NCBI RefSeq assembly: GCF_014200015.1
Contig: NZ_JACHOT010000005.1
Span: 186,001-250,000 of the forward strand
DNA from: Aminobacter niigataensis
GTDB lineage: Bacteria > Pseudomonadota > Alphaproteobacteria > Rhizobiales > Rhizobiaceae
Length of the DNA: 64,000 nt
Reading direction: 5' to 3'
This document shows positions 9,425 to 19,917 of the stretch, piece by piece; the stretch's first letter is position 1, and each line of letters starts with the position of its first letter. The notes beneath the pieces are model-generated. The model had not been told where the DNA came from. It was given only the letters and a program-made list of their open reading frames with translations, and did no database searches. The position numbers and the translations under genes are program-made.

Positions 9425-10036
9425 ATGAGCGAAATCCGCCACATCGTCTACGACATCGGCAAGGTGCTGATCCATTACGACCCGGATATCCCGTTCAGCC
9501 GCATCATTCCCGATCCGGTCGAACGGCGCTGGTTTTTCGACACCGTCTGCACCAGCGAATGGAACATCGAGCAGGATCGCGGCCGCACCTGGCAGGAAGC
9601 CGAGGCGCTGCTGGTCGCCGAATTCCCCGAGCACGAAAGCAAAATCCGCGCCTTCCGCCAGCATTGGCACGAAATGGTGCCGCATGCCTATGACGACTCC
9701 GTCGCCCTGATGGAGGGGCTGGTCGATGCCGGCCATGACGTCACCATGCTGACCAACTGGGCGTCCGACACGTTCCGCGAGGCGCGCGGACGCTTCCCGT
9801 TCCTCGAACGGCCGCGCGGCGTCACCGTTTCCGGCGATGTCGGACTGATCAAGCCTGACCGCCGCATCTACGACCTCCACGTCGCCTCCTTCGGTCTCGA
9901 CCCGAAGGCTGCGCTGTTCATCGACGACAGCCAGAAGAACGTGAACGCCGCCATCGAGGCCGGCTGGCAGGCGGTGCTGTTCACAAATGCGAAAACGCTC
10001 GAGGCGGACCTCGAGCGTCTCGGGATCGGACGGTGA
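9425..10036 (+). CDS. HAD-superfamily hydrolase, YihX-like
   Basis: 203-aa haloacid-dehalogenase-type hydrolase (subfamily IA). Motif I reads YDIGKVLIHYD: the nucleophile Asp is present but the usual second Asp (DxD) is replaced by Gly, as in the YihX glucose-1-phosphatase group (DLGNV). Motif II is LTNWAS, motif III Lys is in GLIKPDRRIY, and the Mg-binding motif IV is FIDDSQKNV. A small phosphorylated metabolite is the likely substrate, not determinable from sequence. It directly follows mutY. Confidence 0.85.
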   Translation: MSEIRHIVYDIGKVLIHYDPDIPFSRIIPDPVERRWFFDTVCTSEWNIEQDRGRTWQEAEALLVAEFPEHESKIRAFRQHWHEMVPHAYDDSVALMEGLVDAGHDVTMLTNWASDTFREARGRFPFLERPRGVTVSGDVGLIKPDRRIYDLHVASFGLDPKAALFIDDSQKNVNAAIEAGWQAVLFTNAKTLEADLERLGIGR

Positions 10037-10160
10037 CTGGAAACCGGCCGATCGACGAATCCGGACTGGCTAGATTGGCTGCCGGAATTCGATCTCTATC
10101 GCAGGCTCGAAACGGGCTCTGAAGGTCCAGAACGGGTTATCGATGAAGCCTGTGCCGTCG

Positions 10161-10177
10161 CGCCGGACAGTCCGGCG
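10161..10177. terminator. Palindrome between convergent genes, possible terminator
   Basis: CGCCGGAC-A-GTCCGGCG is a perfect 8-bp inverted repeat in the 155-bp gap between the HAD gene and ccrM, which converge here. No U-run follows on either strand, so termination is only a guess. Nothing else is recognisable in the gap. Confidence 0.35.
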
Positions 10178-10191
10178 GGACGGCTGATCCT

Positions 10192-11346
<1,155 letters not shown>

Positions 11347-11350
11347 TTAC

Positions 11351-11388
11351 TGTTTACTCACCGTTATGGTTACCGATCAGCGTAAACA
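11351..11388. promoter_or_regulatory. Inverted repeats in the ccrM/HAD intergenic region
   Basis: TGTTTAC (11351-11357) and GTAAACA (11382-11388) are exact inverted halves 24 bp apart, with the palindrome GGTTACC (11368-11374) between them. They lie 26-63 bp upstream of the ccrM ATG, where a regulator would act. No GANTC site was seen in the 172-bp intergenic region. The regulator is unknown; a perfect CtrA TTAA-N7-TTAA box is not present. Confidence 0.45.
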
Positions 11389-11497
11389 ATTGGTGAAGCG
11401 GCCCTCGCAATTTGCGGATCGGGGCGGAATGGTGTAATCGCCGCGCCTTGAGCTTTTCGGCCTGCGCCCCGGCGCCGCCCCAGTTTCCCGGACCGTC

Positions 11498-12187
11498 ATG
11501 ACCCAGCCAGAACTAGTGATATTCGATTGCGACGGCGTACTCGTCGATTCCGAAATCATCGCCGCCCGCATCGAGGCCGAACTGCTGACCGCAGCCGGCT
11601 TCGAAATCAGCGCCGAGGAGATCGCCGAGGCCTATGCCGGGTTGACCTTCAAGGACATCATGCTGAAGATCGAGGAGAAGGCGGCCATCCCCTTCCAGGC
11701 CTCGCTCATCACCCAGGCCGAGGAACTGGTCGACCGCAAGCTGAAGACAGATGTGCGCGCCATCGACGGCGTGCACGAGGCGGTCGCTGCGGTGATCGCA
11801 CCGCGCTGCATCTGCTCCAACTCGACAACCGAGCGCATCGAAATGATGCTCGAGCGCACGCGCATCCTGCCGCTGTTCAAGGGCCGCATCTTCTCGGCGC
11901 TGGAAACGCCGAGCAAGAAGCCCAAACCTTCGCCGGACGTCTTCCTGCACGCCGCAAGCACTTATGGCGCCGATCCGGCCAAGACCTTCGTGATCGAGGA
12001 TTCGGTGCACGGCATTTCAGGCGCAGTTTCGGCCGGCATGCGCGTCATCGGCTTCACCGGCGGGGCGCACAGCTATCCCGGCCATGCCGACATGCTGACC
12101 GAGGCAGGCGCCGAGACGGTGATTCGCCGCTGGGCCGACCTCGGCGGCGTGCTCCAGGCACTTAGCATGTGGTCCGAACACGCCTGA
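11498..12187 (+). CDS. HAD-IA phosphatase (phosphoglycolate phosphatase / phosphoglucomutase-like)
   Basis: 229 aa with all HAD motifs intact: DCDGVLVDSE (residues 10-19), motif II CSNSTTER, motif III Lys in KKPKPSPDVF, motif IV VIEDSVHGI. The four-helix cap between motifs I and II gives the beta-phosphoglucomutase/Gph-like subfamily. The substrate is not predictable. Divergent from ccrM; it ends at a strong hairpin shared with the convergent lipoprotein gene. Confidence 0.88.
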   Translation: MTQPELVIFDCDGVLVDSEIIAARIEAELLTAAGFEISAEEIAEAYAGLTFKDIMLKIEEKAAIPFQASLITQAEELVDRKLKTDVRAIDGVHEAVAAVIAPRCICSNSTTERIEMMLERTRILPLFKGRIFSALETPSKKPKPSPDVFLHAASTYGADPAKTFVIEDSVHGISGAVSAGMRVIGFTGGAHSYPGHADMLTEAGAETVIRRWADLGGVLQALSMWSEHA

Positions 12188-12190
12188 ACG

Positions 12191-12218
12191 CAAAAGCGCC
12201 GGCGAGACGCCGGCGCTT
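12191..12218 (-). terminator. Rho-independent terminator between convergent genes
   Basis: An 11-bp perfect stem (AAGCGCCGGCG / CGCCGGCGCTT) with loop AGA. Read leftward it is followed by TTTTG, so it best serves the leftward lipoprotein gene; it may also slow transcripts from the HAD gene on the other strand. Confidence 0.8.
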
Positions 12219-12241
12219 GAATGCATGCAGGAAGAACCTGC

Positions 12242-12835
12242 CTACTGGGCCTTCTTCTTGGCCGGGCCCTCGTCGAAACCGGCATAGATCTGGATGTCGC
12301 GCGCGGTCGGAACCGGGATCACGACATTGGCGTCGGTGAAGACGAACTGCGTCGCCGTCGACGGGTCGGAAACCTGCACCGCGTTCTTGTGCAGCTGCGA
12401 ATAGAGCACGTCTTCGCCGCGGATCACCGCGATGCGGATCGGCATGTTGACCGTGCCGGCACCGCCGGCCGGACCGACCACGACCTTGCCGGCAACGCCG
12501 ACCTTGATCATCATCTGGCCGTCGGCGCGCGTGCAACTGCGGGTGACGTCGGTGATCGCCGACTGGTGGACCAGCTTGGCCGGATCGTCCTGGCCGCCCT
12601 TGGCATAGCTGTTGAAGAAGGCCGTGCCGTCGCGCAGCGTGACATTCGGGCAGTAGGCAAGCAACTCGCTGGCCAGGATCTTGCCCTCTTCGGCCGCAAT
12701 CACCTTGGGGTCTTTCGGCGCGGGAGGGCTAAAAAAGCCGCCGCTGCCGCCTGATTGGCAGCCCGTGACGGCGAGCATAAAGCCTGCGGTCGCCAAAGCC
12801 GTCAGAAAACGGCCGTCGATCAAACGAAACACCAT
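12242..12835 (-). CDS. Conserved lipoprotein of unknown function
   Basis: 197 aa from the ATG at 12835 (GAGGGAAG upstream). A signal peptide FLTALATAGFMLAVTGC ends in a lipobox, followed by a Gly/Ser-rich tether. The mature part has two cysteines (in AYCPNVTLRD and TRSCTRADGQ) and predicted beta strands, resembling unnamed outer-membrane or periplasmic lipoproteins of rhizobia. No function is recognised. It diverges from thrC. Confidence 0.75.
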   Translation of the reverse strand: MVFRLIDGRFLTALATAGFMLAVTGCQSGGSGGFFSPPAPKDPKVIAAEEGKILASELLAYCPNVTLRDGTAFFNSYAKGGQDDPAKLVHQSAITDVTRSCTRADGQMMIKVGVAGKVVVGPAGGAGTVNMPIRIAVIRGEDVLYSQLHKNAVQVSDPSTATQFVFTDANVVIPVPTARDIQIYAGFDEGPAKKKAQ

Positions 12836-12963
12836 GAACTGCACTTCCCTCTCGCAAAGCAGTCGTTCTATATCAACCGCGCGGCAAAAATGCGACTGAT
12901 GGAGCGCAGTTTTCCCCGCCCCGCCGATCACCGGCAGGTCGCTGCGCGTTGGAACGGATAGAT

Positions 12964-14361
12964 ATGCACTATGTGAGTACCCGTGGGGAAGCGCCCACGC
13001 TCGGATTTTCCGATGCAGTTCTGGCCGGACTGGCCCGCGACGGCGGCCTCTATCTCCCGGCGCAATGGCCGACCTTCAGCGCCGCCGAAATCCGCGCCAT
13101 GCGCGGCCTCGGCTACGCCGACTTGGCGATCCGTATCCTGACGCCATTTCTTGGCGGCGAGATCAAGCAGGACGTCTTCGAGCGTCTGGTACGCGAGGCC
13201 TATGCCACCTTCCGGCACGACGCCGTGTGCCCGCTTGTCCAGACCGGCGCCAACAGCTTCGTGCTCGAGCTGTTCCACGGCCCGACGCTCGCCTTCAAGG
13301 ACGTCGCCATGCAGTTGCTGGCGCGGCTGATGGACCACGTGCTTGCCGAACGCGGCCAGCGCGCGACCATCGTCGGCGCAACCTCGGGCGATACCGGCGG
13401 TGCTGCAATCGACGCCTTTGCCGGACGCGAGCGTACGGACATCTTCATCCTGTTCCCGCACGACCGCGTCTCGCCGGTGCAGCAGCGCCAGATGACAACG
13501 TCTGATGCAGCCAATGTGCATGCCCTGTCGATCGAAGGAAACTTCGACGACTGCCAGGGCCTGGTGAAGGACATGTTCAACGACCACGGCTTCCGCGACC
13601 GGGTGCAGCTGTCGGGCGTGAACTCGATCAACTGGGCGCGGATCATGGCCCAGATCGTCTACTATTTCTCATCCGCCATCTCGCTCGGCGCGCCTGACCG
13701 GCCGGTGTCCTTCACCGTGCCGACCGGCAATTTCGGCGATATCTTCGCCGGTTACGCAGCCAAGCGCATGGGCCTGCCGATCGACCAGCTGGTCATCGCG
13801 ACCAACGACAACGACATCCTGGCCCGCACGCTGAAGAGCGGCGAATACCGCCAGACCGGCGTGGTTGCCACGACCTCGCCGTCGATGGACATCCAGGTCT
13901 CGTCGAACTTCGAACGGCTGCTGTTCGAGGCCTCAGACCGCGACCCGGCCGTGGTCCGGCGCTATATGGCCAGCCTCAAGCAGTCCGGCGCCTTCACCAT
14001 CGAGGCAAAGGCCCTGGCCGGCATCCGCAGCGAATTCGGCGCAGGTCGGGCCAGCATGGACGAGACGGCTGCGACCATCCGCTCGACGCTCGAAGGTAGC
14101 GGCTACCTGCTCGATCCGCACACTGCGACCGCTGTCCACGTGGCCGCAGGGCTCCCCGAGAGCGACGTGCCGATGGTGGTGCTTGCCACCGCTCACCCGG
14201 CAAAATTCCCGGCTGCGGTGAATGCTGCATGCGGCATCGAGCCCGCCCTGCCAAAATGGCTGTCGGGGCTGATGGAACGTAAGGAAAAGTTCACGGTACT
14301 TCCATCAGAGATAAAAATGGTGGAAGATTACATTAGCCGCCGCACACGAGCGGCGGGTTAG
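12964..14361 (+). CDS. thrC: Threonine synthase
   Basis: PLP enzyme converting O-phosphohomoserine to threonine. 465 aa. The PLP lysine is Lys112 in GPTLAFKDVAMQ; SGDTGGAA and PTGNFGD are the phosphate and substrate loops. The length and the N-terminal YVSTRGEAP fit the class-2 long threonine synthases. The start is ATG at 12964 with GGA about 9 nt upstream. Homoserine kinase, the preceding step, is encoded at 21.8 kb in the opposite orientation. The M16 peptidase follows after 14 bp. Confidence 0.97.
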   Translation: MHYVSTRGEAPTLGFSDAVLAGLARDGGLYLPAQWPTFSAAEIRAMRGLGYADLAIRILTPFLGGEIKQDVFERLVREAYATFRHDAVCPLVQTGANSFVLELFHGPTLAFKDVAMQLLARLMDHVLAERGQRATIVGATSGDTGGAAIDAFAGRERTDIFILFPHDRVSPVQQRQMTTSDAANVHALSIEGNFDDCQGLVKDMFNDHGFRDRVQLSGVNSINWARIMAQIVYYFSSAISLGAPDRPVSFTVPTGNFGDIFAGYAAKRMGLPIDQLVIATNDNDILARTLKSGEYRQTGVVATTSPSMDIQVSSNFERLLFEASDRDPAVVRRYMASLKQSGAFTIEAKALAGIRSEFGAGRASMDETAATIRSTLEGSGYLLDPHTATAVHVAAGLPESDVPMVVLATAHPAKFPAAVNAACGIEPALPKWLSGLMERKEKFTVLPSEIKMVEDYISRRTRAAG

Positions 14362-14375
14362 GGAGTACGCTTAAT

Positions 14376-15668
14376 ATGGGTGTTGAGGTAAGCCGTCTGT
14401 CGAACGGCCTGACAGTGGCCACTGAAACACTTCCAAGCGTAGAGACCGTAGCTCTCGGCACATGGGTCAAGTCGGGTGCGCGCAACGAGCGCGACGACGA
14501 GCACGGCATGGCTCACCTGCTCGAACACATGGCGTTCAAGGGCACCAAAAACCGCACCGCCTTCGAGATCGCCTCGCAGATCGAAAATGTCGGCGGCGAA
14601 ATCAACGCCGCCACATCGGTCGAGACGACGTCCTTCTACGCCCGCGTCCTGGCCGACGACGTGCCGCTGGCGGTCGACATCCTGTCCGACATCCTCCAAG
14701 ATTCCGAATTCGATCCCAACGAGCTCGAGCGCGAGCAGCACGTCATCCTGCAGGAAATCGGCGCTGCGCACGACACGCCCGACGACATCGTCTTCGACCG
14801 CTTCACCGAAACCGCGTTTCGCCACCAGACGATCGGCCGTTCGATCCTCGGCACGCCCGAGACGGTACAGTCCTTCACCTCGGCTCAGCTTCACGATTTC
14901 ATGAATCGCCAGTACGGCGCCGAGCGCATGGTCGTGGTGGCTGCCGGCGACGTCAAGCATGACGATTTCGTCCGCCATGTCGAAAAGCGGCTCGGCAATT
15001 TCCGCTCCAAGGCCGAAAGCGCCATTCCGCAGTATGCGCAATATGTCGGCGGCGATTTCCGCGAAGATCGCGACCTGATGGACGCGCAGATCGTGCTCGG
15101 TTTCGAAGGCCGCGCCTATCACGTCCGCGACTTCTACGCCTCGCAGGTCCTGTCGATGATCCTCGGCGGCGGCATGTCGTCGCGCCTGTTCCAGGAAGTG
15201 CGCGAAAAGCGCGGTCTTTGCTACTCGGTCTATGCCTTCCACTGGGGCTTTTCCGACACCGGCATCTTCGGCGTCCACGCCGCGACGGGGCAGAGCGACA
15301 TCGCCGAACTGCTGCCCGTCATCATCGGCGAATTGCAGAAGGCCGGCGACAGCATCCTGCTGGAAGAACTCGATCGCGCCCGCGCCCAGTATCGCGCCGG
15401 CCTGATCATGTCGGCCGAGAGCTGCTCCAGCCGTGCTTCGCAGATTGCCCGCCAGCTCCTGCTGTTCGGCCGCCCGATCGCCAAGGAAGAGCTGATGGAG
15501 CGGCTGTCGGCCCTGACTGTCGAGCGCCTGACCGATTTGTCGGCACGCCTGTTCTCTACCCGACCGACGATCACGGCGGTTGGCCCGGTCGGCACCCTGG
15601 CGCCTTACGAATCGATCCTCGACGCGCTGCCGGGCGCACAGTCGACCGCGCGCAAGCTCGCCGTCTGA
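14376..15668 (+). CDS. M16-family zinc peptidase (processing-peptidase-like)
   Basis: 430 aa, resembling the beta subunit of mitochondrial processing peptidase and bacterial PqqL/YmxG-type enzymes. The inverted zinc motif HLLEH (His47, Glu50, His51) is intact, with a downstream Glu-rich ELEREQHVILQEI helix supplying the third ligand. The glycine-rich loop GGGMSSRLFQE lies near 270. No signal peptide. The thrC-M16-GNAT order is, as recalled, kept in many Hyphomicrobiales. Natural substrate unknown. Confidence 0.93.
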   Translation: MGVEVSRLSNGLTVATETLPSVETVALGTWVKSGARNERDDEHGMAHLLEHMAFKGTKNRTAFEIASQIENVGGEINAATSVETTSFYARVLADDVPLAVDILSDILQDSEFDPNELEREQHVILQEIGAAHDTPDDIVFDRFTETAFRHQTIGRSILGTPETVQSFTSAQLHDFMNRQYGAERMVVVAAGDVKHDDFVRHVEKRLGNFRSKAESAIPQYAQYVGGDFREDRDLMDAQIVLGFEGRAYHVRDFYASQVLSMILGGGMSSRLFQEVREKRGLCYSVYAFHWGFSDTGIFGVHAATGQSDIAELLPVIIGELQKAGDSILLEELDRARAQYRAGLIMSAESCSSRASQIARQLLLFGRPIAKEELMERLSALTVERLTDLSARLFSTRPTITAVGPVGTLAPYESILDALPGAQSTARKLAV

Positions 15669-15683
15669 CCAGACTACACACGC

Positions 15684-16280
15684 ATGTTTTCGTTCTCGCT
15701 CTTTCGCCGCGACACCCCGGCACTGAAGGGCGAACGCGTCAGCCTGCGGCTGCCGAACTGGCGCGACTACCACGAGTGGGTGGCACTCCGGGCTGAAAGC
15801 CGTTCGTTCCTGGAGCCCTGGGAGCCGCGCTGGGCACCCGACGAGCTGGATCGCTCTGCCTGGCGCATCCGCCTCTCGCGCTACAAGGACGAGTTCATCC
15901 AGGGTACGGCGGTCGCCTTCTTCATCTACGAGAATTCGAGCGGCAAGCTTGTCGGCGGCATCACGCTCGGCAACATTCGCTACGGCGTCGCCCAGACCGG
16001 ACATATCGGCTACTGGATCGGCGAACGTTACGCCGGCCAGGGCTTCATGGTCGATGCCGTCAGGCTGGTGGTGCGCCATGCTTTCGATACGCTTCGGTTG
16101 CACCGGATCGAGGCTGCCTGTATCCCCGACAATGCGCGCTCTGTCCGCGTGCTTGAAAAAGCCGGATTCCGGCGCGAAGGACTTTTGCGATCCTACCTCA
16201 GGATCAACGGCGAATGGCACGACCACTATCTTTACGCACTGATCGCGGACGACCCGCAAGCTGTCACCATGAAGGCCTGA
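15684..16280 (+). CDS. GNAT acetyltransferase, RimJ/RimL-like
   Basis: 198-aa N-acetyltransferase. RLPNWRDYHEWVALR opens the fold and the acetyl-CoA-binding region is GYWIGERYAGQGFMVDAVR (about 110-128), followed by the conserved RIEAACIPDNARSVRVLEKAGF. This pattern is typical of ribosomal-protein Ser/Ala N-acetyltransferases and related enzymes. The start lies 15 bp after the M16 gene; its stop is 2 bp before the TTG start of the EAL gene. Confidence 0.9.
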   Translation: MFSFSLFRRDTPALKGERVSLRLPNWRDYHEWVALRAESRSFLEPWEPRWAPDELDRSAWRIRLSRYKDEFIQGTAVAFFIYENSSGKLVGGITLGNIRYGVAQTGHIGYWIGERYAGQGFMVDAVRLVVRHAFDTLRLHRIEAACIPDNARSVRVLEKAGFRREGLLRSYLRINGEWHDHYLYALIADDPQAVTMKA

Positions 16281-16282
16281 AC

Positions 16283-19171
16283 TTGTCGAAGCATTTCCTG
16301 CTGGCGCCCCTGTTTGCGCTCATCGTTTCCATGATCGCCAGTGTCTGCGCGGTGTCGCCGGCACTCGCCGTGGAACCGATCAAGATCTCCCGTGACGACG
16401 TCGCGCTCAACCTCTCGGGCGCCGTCGAAATCTACCGGAATCAGGGCGAGAACTTCCAGGTTTCGACAGCGCCGGGCCTCGACGGCATCGTTCGCCGCAT
16501 CGAGGTCGAGGCCAACGACAAGCGCTCGTCCGGCGACTGGGCGGTGTTCGCGCTCGCCAACACCACCGACCAGGTGATTGACCGCCTGATCGTTGCGCCG
16601 CATTTCCGGCTGGTCGGCTCAGGCCTGTTCTGGCCCGACCTCGGCTCAAGCCGCATCGCCGCCATCACGCCGAGCGAGGGTTTCGCCCTCGATCGCCAGG
16701 CCAGCCCCGACGCCGACGTGTTCCTGGTAACCCTCAACCCGAACTCGGTGGTGACCTTCATCGCCGAACTGGCCTCCCCCAAGCTGCCGCAGGTCTATCT
16801 GTGGGAGCCGGAAGCCTACAAGGACACGGTCAATTCCTACACGCTGTTCCGCGGCATCGTCATTGGCATCGCCGGCCTTTTGGCGCTCTTCCTGACCATC
16901 CTGTTCGTGGTCAAGGGAACCTCGATGTTCCCAGCGACAGCAGCGCTGGCATGGGCGGTGCTCGCCTATATCTGCGTCGACTTCGGCTTCCTCAACAAGG
17001 TCATCGAGGTCTCGCCCGGCAACGAGCAGATATGGCGGGCCGGGACTGAGGTGGCGCTGGCAGGAACGTTCGTCGTCTTCCTGTTTGCCTATCTCAACCT
17101 CAACCGATGGCACGGCCATTTCAGCTATGGCGCCTTCGTCTGGATCATCGGCCTGCTGCTGATCGCCGGCGTCGCCATCATCGATCCGGCCGTTGCCGCC
17201 GGCATTGCGCGTATTTCGTTTGCCGCGACCGCCCTCACCGGCCTTGGGCTTATCGTCTATCTCAGCATACGCGGCTATGACCGCGCGATCATGCTGGTTC
17301 CCAGTTGGGCGATGGTGCTGATCTGGCTGAGCGGTTCGTGGATGGCGATCACCGGCGTGCTCGACAACGACATCGTCCAGCCTGCCCTCGGCGGCGGGCT
17401 GATCCTCATCATCCTGCTCATCGGCTTCACCGTCATGCAGCATGCCTTCGCAGGCGGCGGGGCCCATCAGGGCCTGTTCAGCGACATGGAGCGGCAGGCA
17501 CTGGCGATTTCCGGCTCCGGCGACATCGTCTGGGACTGGGATGTACTGCGCGACCGCGTCGTCACCCGTCCCGACGTTTCGATCCAGCTGGGTCTTGCGC
17601 CCAATAGCCTTGGCGGAGCCGCACGCAACTGGCTGCCCGTGCTGCATTCCGACGACCGCGACACGTTCCGCACGACGCTCGACGTCGTGCTGGAGCATCG
17701 CCGTGGCCGGGTGTCGCAGAGTTTCCGCCTGCGCGGAGCCGATGGCCACTATCACTGGTTCTCGCTCAGGGCGCGGCCGGTGATCGGCTCCGACGGCGAA
17801 GTGATCCGCTGCGTCGGCACGATGGTCGACGTCACCGAGCAGAAGAAGTCGGAAGAACGCCTCTTGCACGACGCCGTGCACGACAATCTGACCGGCCTGC
17901 CCAATCGCGAACTGTACATGAATCGGCTGGAGGCGATCATCTCGATTGCCCGCACGGAGGAGAAAGTGCGGCCGTCGGTGTTCGTCATCGACATCGACCG
18001 CTTCAAGCTGGTCAACGACGGACTCGGCATTTCCGCCGGCGACACGATTCTGTTGACCATCGCGCGGCGCCTGCACCGCCTGCTCAAGCCGAAAGACTCG
18101 CTGTCGCGCTTTGCCGGCGACCAGTTCGCCCTGATGCTTCTGTCGGAGCAGGATCCCACCCGCATCGCGGCAGTGGCCGACGCCATCAAGCAGGCGATCA
18201 AGGCACCGATCACCTTCGCCAAGCGCGAGATCGTGCTCACCGCATCTGTCGGCCTGATCACCTGGACCACAGCCCAGGCCTCGGCCGAAGACATGGTCAA
18301 GGACGCCGAGCTTGCCATGCACCAGGCCAAGCGTTTCGGCGGCGACCGCATCGAACCGTTCCGCCCGGCCTTCCGCACCGTGGGCACCGACCGCCTGCAG
18401 CTTGAGTCGGATCTCAGACGCGCCATCGAGCGCAAGGAGTTCACGCTTGCCTACCAGCCGATCGTGCGGCTTGAGGATGGCACTGTCGCCGGCTTCGAAG
18501 CGTTGCTCAGATGGGATCACCCGCGCCGCGGCATGATCCCGCCGGGCGACTTCATTCCCGTTGCCGAAAGCTGCGGCCTGATCGTTCAGCTTGGCCTGTT
18601 TGCCATGCAACGCGCGGCCGACGACCTGGCCGAATGGCAAAAGCAGATCAACGACGCCCCACTGTCAGTGTCGGTCAACCTGTCGAGCCGCCAGCTGATC
18701 CGCCGAGACCTCGTCAGCGACGTCCGTTCGGTCATCGCCCGGGCCAATCTCAAGCCGCGTTGCTTCCGCCTAGAGCTCACCGAATCGCTGGTCATGGACA
18801 ATCCCGAGCAGACCAACCATGTGCTGACCAAGCTGAAGCAGCTTGGCATCGGCCTGTCGCTCGACGATTTCGGCACCGGCTATTCGTCGCTGTCCTACCT
18901 GACCCGCTTCCCCTTCGACACCATCAAGATCGACAAGAGCTTCGTCGACGACACCTCGCCCAAGCGCGCGGTGCTGATCAAGTCGATGGTCAACATGGCT
19001 CACGAACTGGGGCTGTCGGTGGTCGCCGAAGGCATCTCGGACGAGAGCGACGCCCTCGAACTGCGCCAGATGGGCTGTGAGTACGTGCAGAGCTTCATGT
19101 TCGGCGCGCCGATCCCCGGCGACCAGGCTCTCAAGATGCTGAAGGAACAGTACCCGCTCGCTCAGGCGTGA
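16283..19171 (+). CDS. Membrane PAS-GGDEF-EAL cyclic-di-GMP protein
   Basis: 962 aa from a TTG start placed 7 nt after GAAGG. Order: signal peptide (about 1-29), a periplasmic beta-rich 7TMR-DISM-like sensor (30-190), about seven membrane helices (190-390), PAS (about 415-535), GGDEF (540-700) and EAL (710-955). The GGDEF site is degenerate (FAGDQF, 610-615), so cyclase activity is doubtful. The EAL site is intact (Glu739-Ala-Leu, and the DDF loop at 861-863), so cyclic-di-GMP hydrolysis is the likely output, with the GGDEF domain possibly a GTP-sensing module. Its end overlaps the convergent yqgE-like gene by 10 bp. Confidence 0.93.
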   Translation: MSKHFLLAPLFALIVSMIASVCAVSPALAVEPIKISRDDVALNLSGAVEIYRNQGENFQVSTAPGLDGIVRRIEVEANDKRSSGDWAVFALANTTDQVIDRLIVAPHFRLVGSGLFWPDLGSSRIAAITPSEGFALDRQASPDADVFLVTLNPNSVVTFIAELASPKLPQVYLWEPEAYKDTVNSYTLFRGIVIGIAGLLALFLTILFVVKGTSMFPATAALAWAVLAYICVDFGFLNKVIEVSPGNEQIWRAGTEVALAGTFVVFLFAYLNLNRWHGHFSYGAFVWIIGLLLIAGVAIIDPAVAAGIARISFAATALTGLGLIVYLSIRGYDRAIMLVPSWAMVLIWLSGSWMAITGVLDNDIVQPALGGGLILIILLIGFTVMQHAFAGGGAHQGLFSDMERQALAISGSGDIVWDWDVLRDRVVTRPDVSIQLGLAPNSLGGAARNWLPVLHSDDRDTFRTTLDVVLEHRRGRVSQSFRLRGADGHYHWFSLRARPVIGSDGEVIRCVGTMVDVTEQKKSEERLLHDAVHDNLTGLPNRELYMNRLEAIISIARTEEKVRPSVFVIDIDRFKLVNDGLGISAGDTILLTIARRLHRLLKPKDSLSRFAGDQFALMLLSEQDPTRIAAVADAIKQAIKAPITFAKREIVLTASVGLITWTTAQASAEDMVKDAELAMHQAKRFGGDRIEPFRPAFRTVGTDRLQLESDLRRAIERKEFTLAYQPIVRLEDGTVAGFEALLRWDHPRRGMIPPGDFIPVAESCGLIVQLGLFAMQRAADDLAEWQKQINDAPLSVSVNLSSRQLIRRDLVSDVRSVIARANLKPRCFRLELTESLVMDNPEQTNHVLTKLKQLGIGLSLDDFGTGYSSLSYLTRFPFDTIKIDKSFVDDTSPKRAVLIKSMVNMAHELGLSVVAEGISDESDALELRQMGCEYVQSFMFGAPIPGDQALKMLKEQYPLAQA

Positions 19172-19770
19172 CCGGCGGCTGTGCTCAATCGCGCAAGGTC
19201 GATGCCCAGCGTAGCGAGGATGCGGTCGTATTTGCGGTCAATGTCGGCGTCGAACAACAATTCCGACGTCGCCGGGCAGGTCAGCCAGCCGTTCTCGGCG
19301 ATCTCGCTTTCGAGCTGGCCGGCACCCCAGCCTGAATAGCCCAGCGCCATCAGGGCATGGCGCGGCCCACGACCGGCCGAAATCGCGCGCAGGATGTCGA
19401 CGGTTGCGGTCAGGCAAATCTCGTCCGAGACCGGCAGCGAAGATTCGACCTTGTAGTCGTCTGTGTGCAGCACGAAGCCGCGGCTGCGGTCGACCGGCCC
19501 GCCATTGCGTACGATGAAGTCCTTGGCCTTCATCGGCAGCCGAATCGCTTCCTGCTCGTCGAGGATGCCGAGTTGCACCAGCAGATCGGGAAAGAGCAGC
19601 GGCTGGACCTGGTTGATGATCAGGCCCATGGCACCTTCGTCGCTATGGGCGCAAATGTAGATGACGGCGCGCGAAAACCTGTCGTCCTTCATCCCCGGCA
19701 TGGCGATGAGGAACTGGTCGTCGAGAAAACCGCGCTGCGAGGCGCCCTTTTTCTGGCGTAAGAGGTCCAT
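19162..19770 (-). CDS. YqgE/AlgH family protein (UPF0301)
   Basis: 202 aa from ATG at 19770 (MDLLRQKKG); a GTG at 19830 could add 20 residues and has its own AGG-like upstream sequence. Conserved features are [29 protein letters not shown] and [14 protein letters not shown]. This family is widespread but has no settled biochemical role. The gene converges on and overlaps the EAL gene at its 3' end. Confidence 0.9.
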   Translation of the reverse strand: MDLLRQKKGASQRGFLDDQFLIAMPGMKDDRFSRAVIYICAHSDEGAMGLIINQVQPLLFPDLLVQLGILDEQEAIRLPMKAKDFIVRNGGPVDRSRGFVLHTDDYKVESSLPVSDEICLTATVDILRAISAGRGPRHALMALGYSGWGAGQLESEIAENGWLTCPATSELLFDADIDRKYDRILATLGIDLARLSTAAGHA

Positions 19771-19917
19771 AGCCAAAGGTAACGCGTTTCCCGCCGTCTT
19801 GAAAGATAGCTCAAGGGGACTGCGGTTCACCTTTGGCCCATGGCGTCACGCAAAAATGATGGCGACGTGACGTAAAGGCATGTTGCGCTCTCAGCCGGAG
19901 ACTATCAAATCACCGCC

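Noticed and set aside
9425-10036. HAD hydrolase as a pseudogene because motif I lacks the second Asp
   Set aside because: The DxG variant of motif I is normal in the YihX-like group and all other motifs are intact.
16646-18640. 664-codon open frame on the minus strand
   Set aside because: Antisense to the PAS-GGDEF-EAL gene; no domain and biased composition.
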